A stretch of DNA of 64,000 nt from contig NZ_CP047491.1 of NCBI RefSeq assembly GCF_009931115.1, positions 930,001 to 994,000 on the forward strand. The letters are read 5' to 3'. How positions within the stretch are numbered: the stretch's first letter is position 1; every line of letters starts with the position of its first letter. The position numbers and the translations under genes were made by a program. The DNA comes from Microbulbifer hydrolyticus. GTDB taxonomy: Bacteria; Pseudomonadota; Gammaproteobacteria; Pseudomonadales; Cellvibrionaceae. Positions 27,422-38,318 of this stretch are shown piece after piece. A model generated the notes under the pieces. It saw only the letters and a program-made list of their open reading frames with translations, had not been told where the DNA came from and did no database searches.

Positions 27422-29074
27422 TCAGGCCCTGCTCAGCATTTCTTCCGCGTGGGCGATGGATTGGGTAGTGGCTTCACCACCCAGCATGCGCGCTATCTCG
27501 GTACTGCGCTCGGTGTCCCTCAGTTCCCGCAGGGCCACGAACGCCGCCTCGCCGTCGCTATGCTTTTCCACCAGATACTGGCGGTGGGCTCGGGCCGCCA
27601 CCTGCGCCAGATGGGTAACGCAGATGACCTGGCCGCGCTCGCCAAGCTGGCGCAGTAGCTTGCCCACCACATCGCCGGTGGCGCCGCCGATCCCCACATC
27701 CACTTCGTCGAACACCAGTGTGGGGGTGCGGGATGTCTGCGCAGTGATGACCTGGATCGCCAGGCTGACCCGCGACAGTTCGCCACCGGAGGCAATCTTG
27801 CCGAGGGCTCTGGCCGGCTGGCCCGGGTTGGTGGCGATCAGGATCTCCACCTCCTCGAGGCCGGTGGCACAGGGCTTGTCCAGTTCGGTCAGCGCCAGCT
27901 CCACGCGCGCATGGGGCATGGCGAGGTCCGCCAGTTGTCCGTTGACCGCCTCGGCGAGTTTCGCTGCCGCCGCGGCACGCAGTTTGCTGAGCTTGGCGGC
28001 ACTTTTGCGGAATGCTTGCTCCAGCCGGGCGCACTCGTCCGCCAGTTTGTCGAGGGCATCTGGTGCGCCGATTTCCTCCAGCTCCTGCTGCCACTGCTGG
28101 TGCAGTTCCGTCAGCTGGTCCGGCTGTACCCGGTGTTTGCGGGCCAGGGAGTAGATTGCGGACAGTCGCTCCTCGACCTCTGCCAGGCGCTCCGGGTCCA
28201 TCTCGAACCGGTCGATATGCCGCGACAGGGTGCTCGCGGCTTCGTCAATCTGGATGCGGGCGCTGTCGAGCATCTGCGCCACTTCCGCCAGTGCCGGGCT
28301 CTGTTCCGGCATGGCGCCGACCAGTTGCAGGGCGCGGTGCAGTTGCTCGGCAATATCGCCCTCACCGCCATTCAGCAGTGCGGCCAGTTGATAGCTGCCG
28401 TTAAGGATGTCGCCGGCGTTGGCCAGTTGGCGTTGCTCGCTTTCCAGCTCCTCCAGCTCGCTGGGCTTGAGGTCCAGTTGCTCCAGTTCTTCCAGCTGGT
28501 ATTCCAGCAGGTCACGGCGAGCCTGGGTTTCCTCGGCGCTGTCTGCCAGCCTGCGGTAGCGGCGGTACTGGTCCTGCCAGTTCTTGTAGTGAATGCGCAC
28601 TTCGGCGCTGTGCGCCTCGGCGTGGGCGTATTCATCCAGCAGCCGGCGGTGGGTGTCCTTTTTCAGCAGTGACTGGTGTTCGTGCTGGCTGTGGATGTCG
28701 ATCAGCTGCTCACCGAGGGTGCGCAGCTGCATCAGCGTTACCGGCTGGCCGTTGATATAGGCTCGCGAGCGGCCGTCGGCACTGATGGTGCGGCGCAGGA
28801 TTACCTCGCGCCCGGCATCCATCTCCTGCTCCTCCAGCCAGGCATGAGCCTCCTGGTGATCGCTGATATCGAAGGTGGCGTGGATGTCGGCGCGTTTGGC
28901 GCCGGCACGCACCAGCTCACCGTTGCCGCGGTCGCCGAGGGCGAGACCGAGGGCATCCAGGGTGATGGACTTGCCCGCACCGGTTTCGCCGGTGAGGGTG
29001 CTGGTACCGGGGCCGAATTCCAGCTCCAGCTGGTCGACCAGGGTGAACTGACTGATAGACAGGTGCAGCAACAT
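27422..29074 (-). CDS. recN: DNA repair protein RecN
   Basis: A 550-residue SMC-like ATPase: Walker A GETGAGKS (29-36) near the N-terminus, long coiled coil in the middle, ABC signature LSRVSLAIQV, and Walker B TLVFDEVDVGIGG. It acts in recombinational repair of double-strand breaks. It is normally SOS-regulated; a possible LexA-like site lies just upstream. The gene is divergent from grpE, as in many gammaproteobacteria. Confidence 0.96.
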   Translation of the reverse strand: MLLHLSISQFTLVDQLELEFGPGTSTLTGETGAGKSITLDALGLALGDRGNGELVRAGAKRADIHATFDISDHQEAHAWLEEQEMDAGREVILRRTISADGRSRAYINGQPVTLMQLRTLGEQLIDIHSQHEHQSLLKKDTHRRLLDEYAHAEAHSAEVRIHYKNWQDQYRRYRRLADSAEETQARRDLLEYQLEELEQLDLKPSELEELESEQRQLANAGDILNGSYQLAALLNGGEGDIAEQLHRALQLVGAMPEQSPALAEVAQMLDSARIQIDEAASTLSRHIDRFEMDPERLAEVEERLSAIYSLARKHRVQPDQLTELHQQWQQELEEIGAPDALDKLADECARLEQAFRKSAAKLSKLRAAAAAKLAEAVNGQLADLAMPHARVELALTELDKPCATGLEEVEILIATNPGQPARALGKIASGGELSRVSLAIQVITAQTSRTPTLVFDEVDVGIGGATGDVVGKLLRQLGERGQVICVTHLAQVAARAHRQYLVEKHSDGEAAFVALRELRDTERSTEIARMLGGEATTQSIAHAEEMLSRA

Positions 29075-29101
29075 GAGATTATTTTCGTGGCTATCCGAAT
29101 A

Positions 29102-29119
29102 GTGGTTGTTTATACAGTA
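29102..29119 (-). promoter_or_regulatory. Weak candidate LexA (SOS) site upstream of recN
   Basis: The minus strand reads CTGTATAAACAACCAC, about 28 bases before the recN start. The left half (TACTGTATA with flank) fits the LexA consensus, but the right half lacks CAG, so this is at best a degenerate operator. Confidence 0.35.
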
Positions 29120-29252
29120 TTTGGCGCCGCCGTTTCAATCACCCCGGGCGTTGATTGTGCATCGATCGGCCCTCGCCAGCCTGATATCGCCACATTACCC
29201 TGTGGTGTGCGCCGCGACAGGCTGGCCCCTGCTGACGCGTGCAGCGGAATCA

Positions 29253-29280
29253 CTTGAAGTGCCCGGGGCCGCCCCCATAT
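29253..29280 (+). promoter_or_regulatory. Sigma-32 (heat-shock) promoter of grpE-dnaK
   Basis: CTTGAA (29253-29258) and CCCCATAT (29273-29280) separated by 14 bases, an almost perfect RpoH promoter, 90 bases upstream of the grpE GTG start. Confidence 0.85.
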
Positions 29281-29370
29281 AGCCCTTCACCCCCGGTTCG
29301 GTTCCGCCGCACCGAGAGTTACTCATTTGACCTATTGGCAGTAGACCGACGGACACAGACGGAGAAAGCA

Positions 29371-29976
29371 GTGGCCAAAGAGCGCAGCGAAGAAGATCAG
29401 ATCGGCGAGCAGGCCGAAGTGGAGCAGCCCAGCGTGGAAGAGCAGCACGCGGCGGAAGAGGCTCTGGCGGAAGAGTTGGCCGCCGACAGCATAGAAGCCG
29501 GCGAGGAAAATGCGCTGGTGGAGGAGATTGCCTCCCTGCATCAGCAGCTGGCGGACCACAAAGACATGGTACTGCGTGCCCAGGCTGAGGTGCAGAATGC
29601 CCGCCGTCGCGCCCAGCAGGATGTGGAAAAGGCCCACAAGTTCGGTGTGGAGAAGCTTCTCAAGGACCTGCTTCCGGTGGTGGATAACCTGGAGCGTGCG
29701 CTCTCGACCATCGACAGTGAAGATGAGTCGCAAAAGGCGGTTGTGGAGGGGATCGAGCTGACCCACAAGTCCTTTATCGACACGCTCGGCAAATACAGTG
29801 TCGAGGTCATCGACCCGGCTGGCGAGCCCTTTGATCCGGAACTGCACCAGGCCATGACGCAGGTGCCCAACGGCGACGTCGAGCCAAACACCGTGCTGGA
29901 TGTATTCCAGAAAGGCTACCGCCTGCACGGGCGCCTGATGCGCCCGGCAATGGTTGTGGTCAGCAAGGCGCCGTAA
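29371..29976 (+). CDS. grpE: Nucleotide exchange factor GrpE
   Basis: A 201-residue GrpE: an acidic N-terminal region, a long coiled-coil helix (LVEEIASLHQQLADHKDMVLRAQAEVQNARRR), and the C-terminal beta domain with DLLPVVDNLERAL, PAGEPFDPELHQAM and VLDVFQKGYRLHGRLMRPAMVVVSK. It releases ADP from DnaK. The start is GTG at 29371, with GGAG upstream; the open frame extends to an ATG at 29239, but that lies before the promoter -10, so it cannot be used from the heat-shock transcript. Confidence 0.95.
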   Translation: MAKERSEEDQIGEQAEVEQPSVEEQHAAEEALAEELAADSIEAGEENALVEEIASLHQQLADHKDMVLRAQAEVQNARRRAQQDVEKAHKFGVEKLLKDLLPVVDNLERALSTIDSEDESQKAVVEGIELTHKSFIDTLGKYSVEVIDPAGEPFDPELHQAMTQVPNGDVEPNTVLDVFQKGYRLHGRLMRPAMVVVSKAP

Positions 29977-30119
29977 GGCAATTTGAAATCCCTGTGGCGG
30001 CCGCCCCTTGAAAACGAAACAGCGGCACCAATATTAGCAGGCAACCGAATTCAAACGCGCAGCACCAGGCCAGACAACGTGTCCCGCGCCGGCGCGCGCC
30101 GCAAATTGAGGAATCAGAA

Positions 30120-32054
30120 ATGGGAAAAATCATCGGCATCGACCTGGGTACCACCAACAGCTGTGTGGCGGTACTGGACGGCGACAAGGCGCGTGTAATT
30201 GAAAACGCTGAGGGCGATCGCACTACGCCTTCCATCGTCGCCTTCACCGAAGACAACGAAGTACTGGTAGGCCAGTCCGCCAAGCGCCAGTCCGTGACCA
30301 ACCCCAACAACACCCTGTACGCCGTCAAGCGCCTGATCGGCCGCAAGTTCAAAGACGACGTGGTACAGAAAGACATCAAGATGGTGCCTTACTCCATCGT
30401 TGAAGCCGAAAACGGCGATGCCTGGGTAGAAGTGAAGGGCGACAAGAAAGCGCCGCCGCAGATCTCTGCCGAAGTGCTGAAGAAAATGAAGAAGACCGCG
30501 GAAGACTTCCTCGGTGAGAAGGTAGACGCCGCGGTAATCACCGTGCCGGCCTACTTCAACGACTCCCAGCGTCAGGCCACCAAAGACGCCGGCCGTATCG
30601 CCGGTCTGGACGTGAAGCGCATTATCAACGAGCCGACGGCAGCGGCGCTGGCCTACGGCATGGACAAAGCCGGCGGCGACCGCACCATCGCGGTCTACGA
30701 CCTCGGTGGTGGTACTTTCGATATCTCCATCATCGAAATTGCTGACGTCGATGGCGAGAAGCAGTTTGAAGTGCTGTCTACCAACGGTGACACCTTCCTC
30801 GGTGGTGAGGACTTCGACCTGCGCCTGATCGACTACCTGGCCGAACAGTTCAAGAAAGAGCAGGGCATCGACCTGAAGGGCGACCCCCTGGCCATGCAGC
30901 GTCTGAAAGAAGCCGCGGAAAAAGCCAAGATCGAGCTGTCTTCCAGCCAGCAGACCGAAGTGAACCTGCCGTACATCACTGCAGACGCCACTGGTCCGAA
31001 GCACCTGGTCGTTAAACTGACCCGCGCCAAGCTGGAAAGCCTGGTAGAAGAGCTGGTTGCCCGCTCTCTGGAGCCGGTGAAAACCGCTCTAGCCGATGCC
31101 GACATGTCCGCGTCCAGCATCGACGAAGTAATTCTGGTGGGCGGTCAGACCCGCATGCCGCTGGTGCAGGCCAAAGTGACCGAATTCTTCGGCAAAGAGC
31201 CGCGCAAAGACGTGAACCCGGACGAAGCGGTAGCCGTTGGTGCAGCGATCCAGGGCGCGGTTCTGGGCGGTGACGTAAAAGACGTACTGCTGCTGGATGT
31301 AACCCCGCTGACCCTGGGCATCGAGACCATGGGTGGCGTGGCGACTCCGCTGATCGACAAGAACACCACCATCCCGACCAAGAAGTCTCAGGTGTTCTCC
31401 ACCGCGGACGACAACCAGACTGCCGTGACCATTCACGTGGTACAGGGTGAGCGCAAGCAGGCGGCGCAGAACAAGTCCCTGGGTCGTTTCGACCTGGCCG
31501 ATATCCCGCCGGCGCCGCGCGGCATGCCGCAGATCGAAGTGACCTTCGATATCGATGCCAACGGCATCCTGCACGTGCACGCCAAAGACAAGGCCACCGG
31601 CAAGGAGCAGTCCATCGTGATCAAGGCCTCCTCCGGCCTGTCCGATGAAGAGATCGATAAAATGGTGCAGGACGCCGAGGCCAACGCCGAAGCGGACAAG
31701 CAGTTCGAGGAGCTGGTCACCACCCGCAACACCCTCGACGGCCTGATCTCTGCCACCAAGAAGACTCTGGAAGAGGCTGGCGACAAGGCGACCGCGGAAG
31801 AGAAAGCCGCGATTGACGCAGCGCTTTCAGAAGCTGAGGAAGCGGTCAAAGGCAACGACAAGGCTGCCATGGAAGCCGCGACCACCAAGCTCACCGAAGC
31901 CTCCGGCCCGGTAGCCCAGAAGATGTACGCAGAGCAGGCTCAGGCCGGCGAAGCGGCCGCGGAGCAGGCTGAACAGGCCCAGTCTTCCGGCGGTGACGAC
32001 GCAGTGGACGCTGAGTTCGAAGAAGTCAAAGACGACAAGAAAGAAGACAAGTAA
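30120..32054 (+). CDS. dnaK: Chaperone protein DnaK (Hsp70)
   Basis: A 644-residue Hsp70: [14 protein letters not shown] at the start, [40 protein letters not shown], the linker [16 protein letters not shown] and the substrate-binding and lid domains ending in [13 protein letters not shown]. Works with DnaJ and GrpE. It is 143 bases downstream of grpE; the gap holds CTTGAA-like hexamers without a good -10, so the grpE promoter probably drives it. Confidence 0.98.
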   Translation: MGKIIGIDLGTTNSCVAVLDGDKARVIENAEGDRTTPSIVAFTEDNEVLVGQSAKRQSVTNPNNTLYAVKRLIGRKFKDDVVQKDIKMVPYSIVEAENGDAWVEVKGDKKAPPQISAEVLKKMKKTAEDFLGEKVDAAVITVPAYFNDSQRQATKDAGRIAGLDVKRIINEPTAAALAYGMDKAGGDRTIAVYDLGGGTFDISIIEIADVDGEKQFEVLSTNGDTFLGGEDFDLRLIDYLAEQFKKEQGIDLKGDPLAMQRLKEAAEKAKIELSSSQQTEVNLPYITADATGPKHLVVKLTRAKLESLVEELVARSLEPVKTALADADMSASSIDEVILVGGQTRMPLVQAKVTEFFGKEPRKDVNPDEAVAVGAAIQGAVLGGDVKDVLLLDVTPLTLGIETMGGVATPLIDKNTTIPTKKSQVFSTADDNQTAVTIHVVQGERKQAAQNKSLGRFDLADIPPAPRGMPQIEVTFDIDANGILHVHAKDKATGKEQSIVIKASSGLSDEEIDKMVQDAEANAEADKQFEELVTTRNTLDGLISATKKTLEEAGDKATAEEKAAIDAALSEAEEAVKGNDKAAMEAATTKLTEASGPVAQKMYAEQAQAGEAAAEQAEQAQSSGGDDAVDAEFEEVKDDKKEDK

Positions 32055-32204
32055 GTTGTGGCTGCCGCCGGCTCTCCGGCGGTGTCCCAGCGCTTACTCG
32101 CTCAGGGGCGCGGAGGTCCGATCAGCTGATTCGGGGCTTCGCGCCTTGCGCGGTTTTACGGCGCACCTGAAAAAGAGAGCAGTTTAAAAAGAACACACAG
32201 AGCT

Positions 32205-33329
32205 ATGTCCAAACGCGATTACTACGAAGTCCTCGGTGTCAGCAAAGGCGCGGATGAAAAGGAGCTGAAAAAAGCTTACCGCCGGGTGGCGATGAAATTT
32301 CACCCGGACCGCAATCCCGACGATAAAGAGGCGGAGAACAAATTCAAAGAGGCCAATGAGGCCTATGAAGTCCTGTCCGACCCGCAGAAGAAAGCCGCTT
32401 ATGACCAGTTCGGCCATGCCGGTGTTGACGGTCAGGCGGGTGGTGCTGGTGCCGGTGGCTTCGGTGGCTTCTCCGATATTTTCGGTGATGTATTTGGCGA
32501 TATCTTTGGCGGTGCCGGCGGCGGTGGTCGTCGCGGTCCGCAGCGCGGTTCCGACCTGCGCTACGACCTGGACCTGGACCTGGAAGACGCGGTGCGCGGC
32601 ACCACGGTCAAGATCAAGGTGCCGACCCTGGCCAACTGTGGCACCTGCCATGGCTCTGGTGCCAAGGCCGGCTCCCAGCCCCAGACCTGTGGTACCTGTG
32701 GCGGTGCCGGCCAGGTGCGCATGCAGCAGGGCTTTTTCTCCGTTCAGCAGACTTGCCCCAACTGTCGTGGACGCGGCAGCGTAATCACCGACCCCTGCGG
32801 CAGCTGTCACGGCCGTGGACGTGTGGAAGAAACCAAGACCCTGTCGGTAAAAGTACCGCCAGGTGTGGATACCGGCGATCGCATCCGCCTTGCCGGTGAA
32901 GGCGAGGCGGGACCCGATGGCGGCCCGGCCGGCGACCTCTATGTGCAGGTGATGGTGCGCGAACACGAGCTGTTCCAGCGCGACGGCAAGAACCTCTACT
33001 GCGAGGTGCCGATCAGCTTTGTGACCGCCGCTCTGGGCGGTGAAATGGAAGTGCCGACCCTGGATGGGAAGGTAAAGCTGAAGATCCCGGCCGAGAGCCA
33101 GACCGGCAAGCTGTTCCGCCTGCGCGGCAAAGGCGTGACCCCGGTGCGCGGCGGTGCCCCTGGCGACCTGCTGTGTCGCGTGGTGGTGGAAACCCCGGTC
33201 AGCCTGTCCAGCAAGCAGAAAGAGCTGCTGGAGGAGTTTGCCGGCACCCTGAGTGAGAAGAAAAACTCCCCGCGTCAGACCGGTTGGTTTGAAGGGGTGA
33301 AGAACTTCTTTGGTGATATGAAGCTGTAA
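32205..33329 (+). CDS. dnaJ: Chaperone protein DnaJ (Hsp40)
   Basis: A 374-residue class A DnaJ: J domain with HPD (residues 32-34), Gly/Phe-rich region (75-115), four zinc-binding C-x2-C-x-G-x-G repeats ([32 protein letters not shown]) and the C-terminal substrate domain. It presents clients to DnaK. The 150-base gap after dnaK contains a 7-pair hairpin (32065-32082) without a T-run, which may reduce read-through or stabilise the dnaK message. Confidence 0.98.
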   Translation: MSKRDYYEVLGVSKGADEKELKKAYRRVAMKFHPDRNPDDKEAENKFKEANEAYEVLSDPQKKAAYDQFGHAGVDGQAGGAGAGGFGGFSDIFGDVFGDIFGGAGGGGRRGPQRGSDLRYDLDLDLEDAVRGTTVKIKVPTLANCGTCHGSGAKAGSQPQTCGTCGGAGQVRMQQGFFSVQQTCPNCRGRGSVITDPCGSCHGRGRVEETKTLSVKVPPGVDTGDRIRLAGEGEAGPDGGPAGDLYVQVMVREHELFQRDGKNLYCEVPISFVTAALGGEMEVPTLDGKVKLKIPAESQTGKLFRLRGKGVTPVRGGAPGDLLCRVVVETPVSLSSKQKELLEEFAGTLSEKKNSPRQTGWFEGVKNFFGDMKL

Positions 33330-33347
33330 GTGCGCCTAAAGCGCAAT

Positions 33348-33378
33348 AAAAAACCCGGCATAATAGCCGGGTTTTTTT
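33348..33378. terminator. Terminator between dnaJ and ispB
   Basis: AAAAAACCCGGC and GCCGGGTTTTTT form a stem with loop ATAATA followed by a T-run. It lies between convergent genes and can work in both directions. Confidence 0.9.
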
Positions 33379-33394
33379 ATGGGCTGAGTTTTTG

Positions 33395-34357
33395 TCAGAC
33401 CGTTCTCTCTATCGCAAAGCTGGCCAGCTGTTGCAGGGCGGTTTTGTGGGCTCCCTCTGGCAAGAACTCCAGCTTTTCCAGTGCCAGATCCACCTCGGCG
33501 CGGGCGCGATCGAAGGTGTAGTCCAGGGCTCCGCAGGCCTCGATGGCGGCGACGATCTGCTCCAGCTTGTCCGCGCTCTTCTGTTCGATGGCCTCTTTCA
33601 CCAGTGCCGCCTGCTCCTCTGTACCATTGGCCATGGCATAGATCAGCGGCAGGGTGGGCTTGCCCTCGGCGAGGTCGTCGCCGACGTTCTTGCCCAGCTC
33701 TTCTGAATTGCCGCGGTAATCCAGGGCGTCGTCCACCAGCTGGAAGGCGGAGCCCAGGTGGCGTCCGTAGAGCTTTAGGGACTCGCGCTCTTCCGCGCTG
33801 CAGCCGGCCAGCACGGCAGCGGTCTCACAGGCGGCCTCGAACAGCGCGCCGGTCTTCTTGTGGATGACGTTCAGGTAATTGGCTTCGGTAACGGCCGGGT
33901 CGCCCGCATTCACCAGCTGCTGTACCTCGCCCTCGGCGATGGTATTGGTGGTGTCCGAGAGAATGGACATGATGTCCATGTCTTTGAGGGCTACCATCAT
34001 CTGGAAGGCGCGGGAGTAGAGGAAGTCACCCACCAGCACCGCGGGTGCGTTGCCCCACTGGGCGTTGGCGGTCAGGCGGCCGCGGCGCATGTCCGAGGTG
34101 TCTACCACGTCATCGTGCAGCAGGGTGGCGGTGTGGATAAACTCGATAATGGTGGCGAGGCCGATATGGTCGCTGCCCTGGTAGCCCGCAGCGCGGCTGC
34201 ACAGCAGCACCAGCAGGGGGCGCAGGCGTTTGCCGCCCGCTTCCACCAGATAGTGGCCGATGTTCTCCACCAGGGGAACGTCAGAGTGCAGTTGGTCGAG
34301 AATATGCTGGTTGACGGCGGCGAAGTCGTCCGCGGCTACCTGATGAAAGGGCAACAT
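33395..34357 (-). CDS. ispB: Polyprenyl (octaprenyl) diphosphate synthase
   Basis: A 320-residue trans-prenyltransferase with the two Asp-rich motifs: LLHDDVVD (Asp82, 83, 86) and LVDDALDY, plus GGKRLRPLL and KTGALFEAAC. It makes the ubiquinone side chain (octaprenyl in E. coli; chain length here not readable). It is divergent from rplU-rpmA, the standard arrangement. Confidence 0.93.
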   Translation of the reverse strand: MLPFHQVAADDFAAVNQHILDQLHSDVPLVENIGHYLVEAGGKRLRPLLVLLCSRAAGYQGSDHIGLATIIEFIHTATLLHDDVVDTSDMRRGRLTANAQWGNAPAVLVGDFLYSRAFQMMVALKDMDIMSILSDTTNTIAEGEVQQLVNAGDPAVTEANYLNVIHKKTGALFEAACETAAVLAGCSAEERESLKLYGRHLGSAFQLVDDALDYRGNSEELGKNVGDDLAEGKPTLPLIYAMANGTEEQAALVKEAIEQKSADKLEQIVAAIEACGALDYTFDRARAEVDLALEKLEFLPEGAHKTALQQLASFAIERTV

Positions 34358-34452
34358 GCAGGGTCCTTATACTTCTACTGTATCGGTTTACGGCGGCAAG
34401 CCTAGCCGTTTTGGGGCCGGGCGGAAAGCAGGGTTGCCGGAAAAGTGCGCTA

Positions 34453-34481
34453 TTGTATCAATCGGGCGAATTGATTAGAAT
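34453..34481 (+). promoter_or_regulatory. Sigma-70 promoter of rplU-rpmA
   Basis: TTGTAT (34453-34458) and TAGAAT (34476-34481) spaced by 17 bases, leaving a leader of about 160 bases before rplU. Confidence 0.6.
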
Positions 34482-34648
34482 CTGCGCCCCGCTCAAACCG
34501 GGCCTGCCGTTTGGCTGGTTCAGGGGCGGGAAACGAAGTATCAATCATCAACGGCGCAAGCTCCCAAAATGCTGGCTACCCGGTCACCGTGTTGACATTG
34601 TGACCCCGCCGCTGCTTCGTGTCGTCCATTTTGTTGGAGCATAGAAAT

Positions 34649-34960
34649 ATGTACGCTGTTATTGAAAGCGGTGGTAAGCAACACCGTGTAGAAGAAGGCG
34701 AAGTTCTGCGCCTGGAAAAAATTGAAGTGGCTACCGGTGAATCTGTCGATTTCGACAAGGTTCTGATGGTAGTTGACGGCGATGCCATCAACATCGGTGC
34801 GCCGGTAGTGGAAGGTGCCAAGGTGACTGCAGAAGTGCTGAGCCACGGCCGCGGCGAGAAGGTGAGAATCATCAAATTCCGTCGTCGTAAGCACTCCATG
34901 AAGCGTCAGGGCCACCGTCAGTGGTACACCGAAGTTAAAATCACTGGCATCAAAGGCTAA
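34649..34960 (+). CDS. rplU: 50S ribosomal protein L21
   Basis: A 103-residue L21: [42 protein letters not shown]. It binds 23S rRNA with L20. An in-frame ATG at 34619 would add ten residues absent from the family; 34649 is the family start. Co-transcribed with rpmA 31 bases downstream. Confidence 0.98.
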   Translation: MYAVIESGGKQHRVEEGEVLRLEKIEVATGESVDFDKVLMVVDGDAINIGAPVVEGAKVTAEVLSHGRGEKVRIIKFRRRKHSMKRQGHRQWYTEVKITGIKG

Positions 34961-34991
34961 TCACCAGGTAATAGAAGAGGAGTAACTACTC

Positions 34992-35249
34992 ATGGCACAT
35001 AAGAAAGCTGGCGGTAGTACGCGCAACGGTCGCGATTCCGAAAGTAAACGCCTGGGCGTAAAGCGCTTTGGCGGTCAGGCTGTCTCTGCAGGCAGCATCA
35101 TCGTTCGTCAGCGCGGCACCAAGTTCCACGCTGGTGTTAACGTTGGTATGGGCAAAGATCACACCCTGTTCGCTACCGCCGATGGCGTAGTGAAGTTTGA
35201 GGTGAAAGGCGCCAATAACCGCAAGTTTGTTTCCATCGAAACAGCCTAA
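34992..35249 (+). CDS. rpmA: 50S ribosomal protein L27
   Basis: An 85-residue L27: [50 protein letters not shown]. The N-terminal tail reaches the peptidyl-transferase centre. There is no cleavable leader of the Firmicute type. The ribosome binding site is AGAGGAG upstream. Followed by a terminator. Confidence 0.98.
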   Translation: MAHKKAGGSTRNGRDSESKRLGVKRFGGQAVSAGSIIVRQRGTKFHAGVNVGMGKDHTLFATADGVVKFEVKGANNRKFVSIETA

Positions 35250-35267
35250 GCGGTCATAACGCCTGAT

Positions 35268-35296
35268 AAAAAGCCCCGCAATCGCGGGGCTTTTTT
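35268..35296 (+). terminator. Terminator after rpmA
   Basis: GCCCCGC / GCGGGGC stem with loop AATC, preceded by A5 and followed by T6. Confidence 0.92.
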
Positions 35297-35342
35297 GTAT
35301 GTTGCCCTTTTTTTTGTAATGTCTGTGGGCAAATTACACTGA

Positions 35343-36575
<1,233 letters not shown>

Positions 36576-36648
36576 TTTATGCGCCCCATCAGCGGATTAT
36601 CCTGCTTGAGGTCTCCCCTGTAAGGGCGCGTCCTGATACGAGGAAGAA

Positions 36649-37782
36649 ATGGACTCCAACTCGCCGCGCCAGCAGCTCTCTACCAGCAAGCGCTGGGTCA
36701 TCAAAATCGGCAGCGCGCTGCTCACCGATAACGGCCGCGGTGTGAATCGTGCGGCCATTTACAACTGGGCCGGACAGATCAGTGCCCTGCGCCGCCAGGG
36801 TATCGAAGTGTTGCTGGTATCCTCCGGCGCGGTGGCGGCGGGCATGGACCGCCTGGGGTGGCCCAAGCGCCCGGAATCCATCCACCAGTTGCAGGCCGCC
36901 GCCGCGGTGGGCCAGACGCACCTGGTGCAGGTGTATGAGCACGCGTTTGGCCAGTACGACTGTCGCGCGGCGCAGATCCTGCTGGACCACGATGACCTCT
37001 CCAATCGCACCCGCTATCTCAATGCGCGCAGCACCCTAAAGACGCTGTTGTCCCTCGGCGCTGTGCCCATCATTAATGAAAACGATACGGTGGTAACCGA
37101 CGAGATCCGCTTTGGTGACAACGACACCCTGGGTGCGCTGGTGGCGAACCTGGTGGAGGCGGATGTGCTGCTGATTCTCACCGATGCCGAGGGCCTGTTT
37201 ACCGAGGATCCCCGCGATAATCCCGCTGCCGAGCTGGTGCGTGAGGCCGCCGCGACAGACCCGCGCCTGGCGGTGATGGCGGGGGACTCCCGCAGCGGAC
37301 TTGGGCGTGGCGGTATGGCGACCAAGGTGCGTGCCGCGCAGCTGGCGGCGCGCTCGGGTGCGCGTACGGTGATTGTTGGTGGTGCCATCGACTCGGTGAT
37401 TGAGCGTGTGGTTGCGGGCGAAGACCTGGGCACTCTGCTGTTGCCGGAGGCGGATCCGCTCACGGCGCGCAAACGCTGGCTGGCCGGCCAGTTACAGGTG
37501 CGCGGCCGCTTGCGGCTGGATGCCGGTGCGGAGCGCGCGCTGTGCAATCAGGGCAAGAGCCTGTTGCCGGTGGGCGTGGTGGGGCTTGAGGGCCGTTTTC
37601 ACCGCGGGGAGCTGGTGAGTTGTGTGAATGAGGCCGGGGAAGAGGTGGCCCGCGGCCTGGTGAACTACGACAGCTCCGAGGCACAGAAGATTTGTGGCCA
37701 GCCTTCCGATCGCATCGTGGATTTGCTCGGGTACCGGGATGACGACGAGCTGATTCATCGGGATAACCTGATCTTGCTGTAA
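36649..37782 (+). CDS. proB: Glutamate 5-kinase
   Basis: A 377-residue ProB: amino-acid kinase domain ([61 protein letters not shown]) and a C-terminal PUA domain (about 285-360). It catalyses the first step of proline synthesis. It lies 73 bases after obgE. Confidence 0.96.
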   Translation: MDSNSPRQQLSTSKRWVIKIGSALLTDNGRGVNRAAIYNWAGQISALRRQGIEVLLVSSGAVAAGMDRLGWPKRPESIHQLQAAAAVGQTHLVQVYEHAFGQYDCRAAQILLDHDDLSNRTRYLNARSTLKTLLSLGAVPIINENDTVVTDEIRFGDNDTLGALVANLVEADVLLILTDAEGLFTEDPRDNPAAELVREAAATDPRLAVMAGDSRSGLGRGGMATKVRAAQLAARSGARTVIVGGAIDSVIERVVAGEDLGTLLLPEADPLTARKRWLAGQLQVRGRLRLDAGAERALCNQGKSLLPVGVVGLEGRFHRGELVSCVNEAGEEVARGLVNYDSSEAQKICGQPSDRIVDLLGYRDDDELIHRDNLILL

Positions 37783-37807
37783 CCTGCAGCGGTGATCGAA
37801 ACGCCAG

Positions 37808-37845
37808 GCATAAAAAAACCCCGCAATAGCAGGGTTTTTTTATGC
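37808..37845. terminator. Bidirectional terminator between proB and rpsT
   Basis: A long stem (37808-37821 with 37832-37845) with A7 and T7 arms; it serves the convergent genes proB and rpsT. Confidence 0.9.
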
Positions 37846-37860
37846 TCAGAAAGCTAGGGC

Positions 37861-38127
37861 TTAGGCAGCCAGCTTTTTGATCTGATCATTCAGGCGGCTC
37901 TTATGACGAGCAGCCTTGTTCTTGTGAATGATGCCCTTGTCGGCCATGCGGTCGATAACCGGCACAGCTTCCGCGTAAGCGGTCTTGGCTTTTTCTGCAT
38001 CACCTGCATCGATGGCTGCAACTACCTTTTTGATGTAGGTGCGCACCATGGAGCGCAGACTGGCGTTGTGATTGCGGCGCTTTTCGTTCTGGCGCGCGCG
38101 TTTCTTCGCTTGAGGTGAGTTGGCCAC
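37861..38127 (-). CDS. rpsT: 30S ribosomal protein S20
   Basis: An 88-residue Lys/Arg/Ala-rich S20: [48 protein letters not shown]. It binds 16S rRNA. In most gammaproteobacteria rpsT lies beside murJ; here a 4-kb block with a two-component system and PdsO separates them. Confidence 0.97.
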   Translation of the reverse strand: MANSPQAKKRARQNEKRRNHNASLRSMVRTYIKKVVAAIDAGDAEKAKTAYAEAVPVIDRMADKGIIHKNKAARHKSRLNDQIKKLAA

Positions 38128-38318
38128 CGGTTGCTCCTGTCTGGAATCTGTAAAACTCGAACTTCGGGCCGGGGGCCCGTTTGGGACGCGACATTATCCC
38201 CAGCGCCGCTTGTTTGTCAACCACTGTGGCGGGCAGTTTGTGACCGGGGCGAATTGCCGGCGAATTGAGGGTTTCAGGTGTCGTGTGCAGGGGCCTCAGG
38301 CGGATGCGGCGGCGCGTG

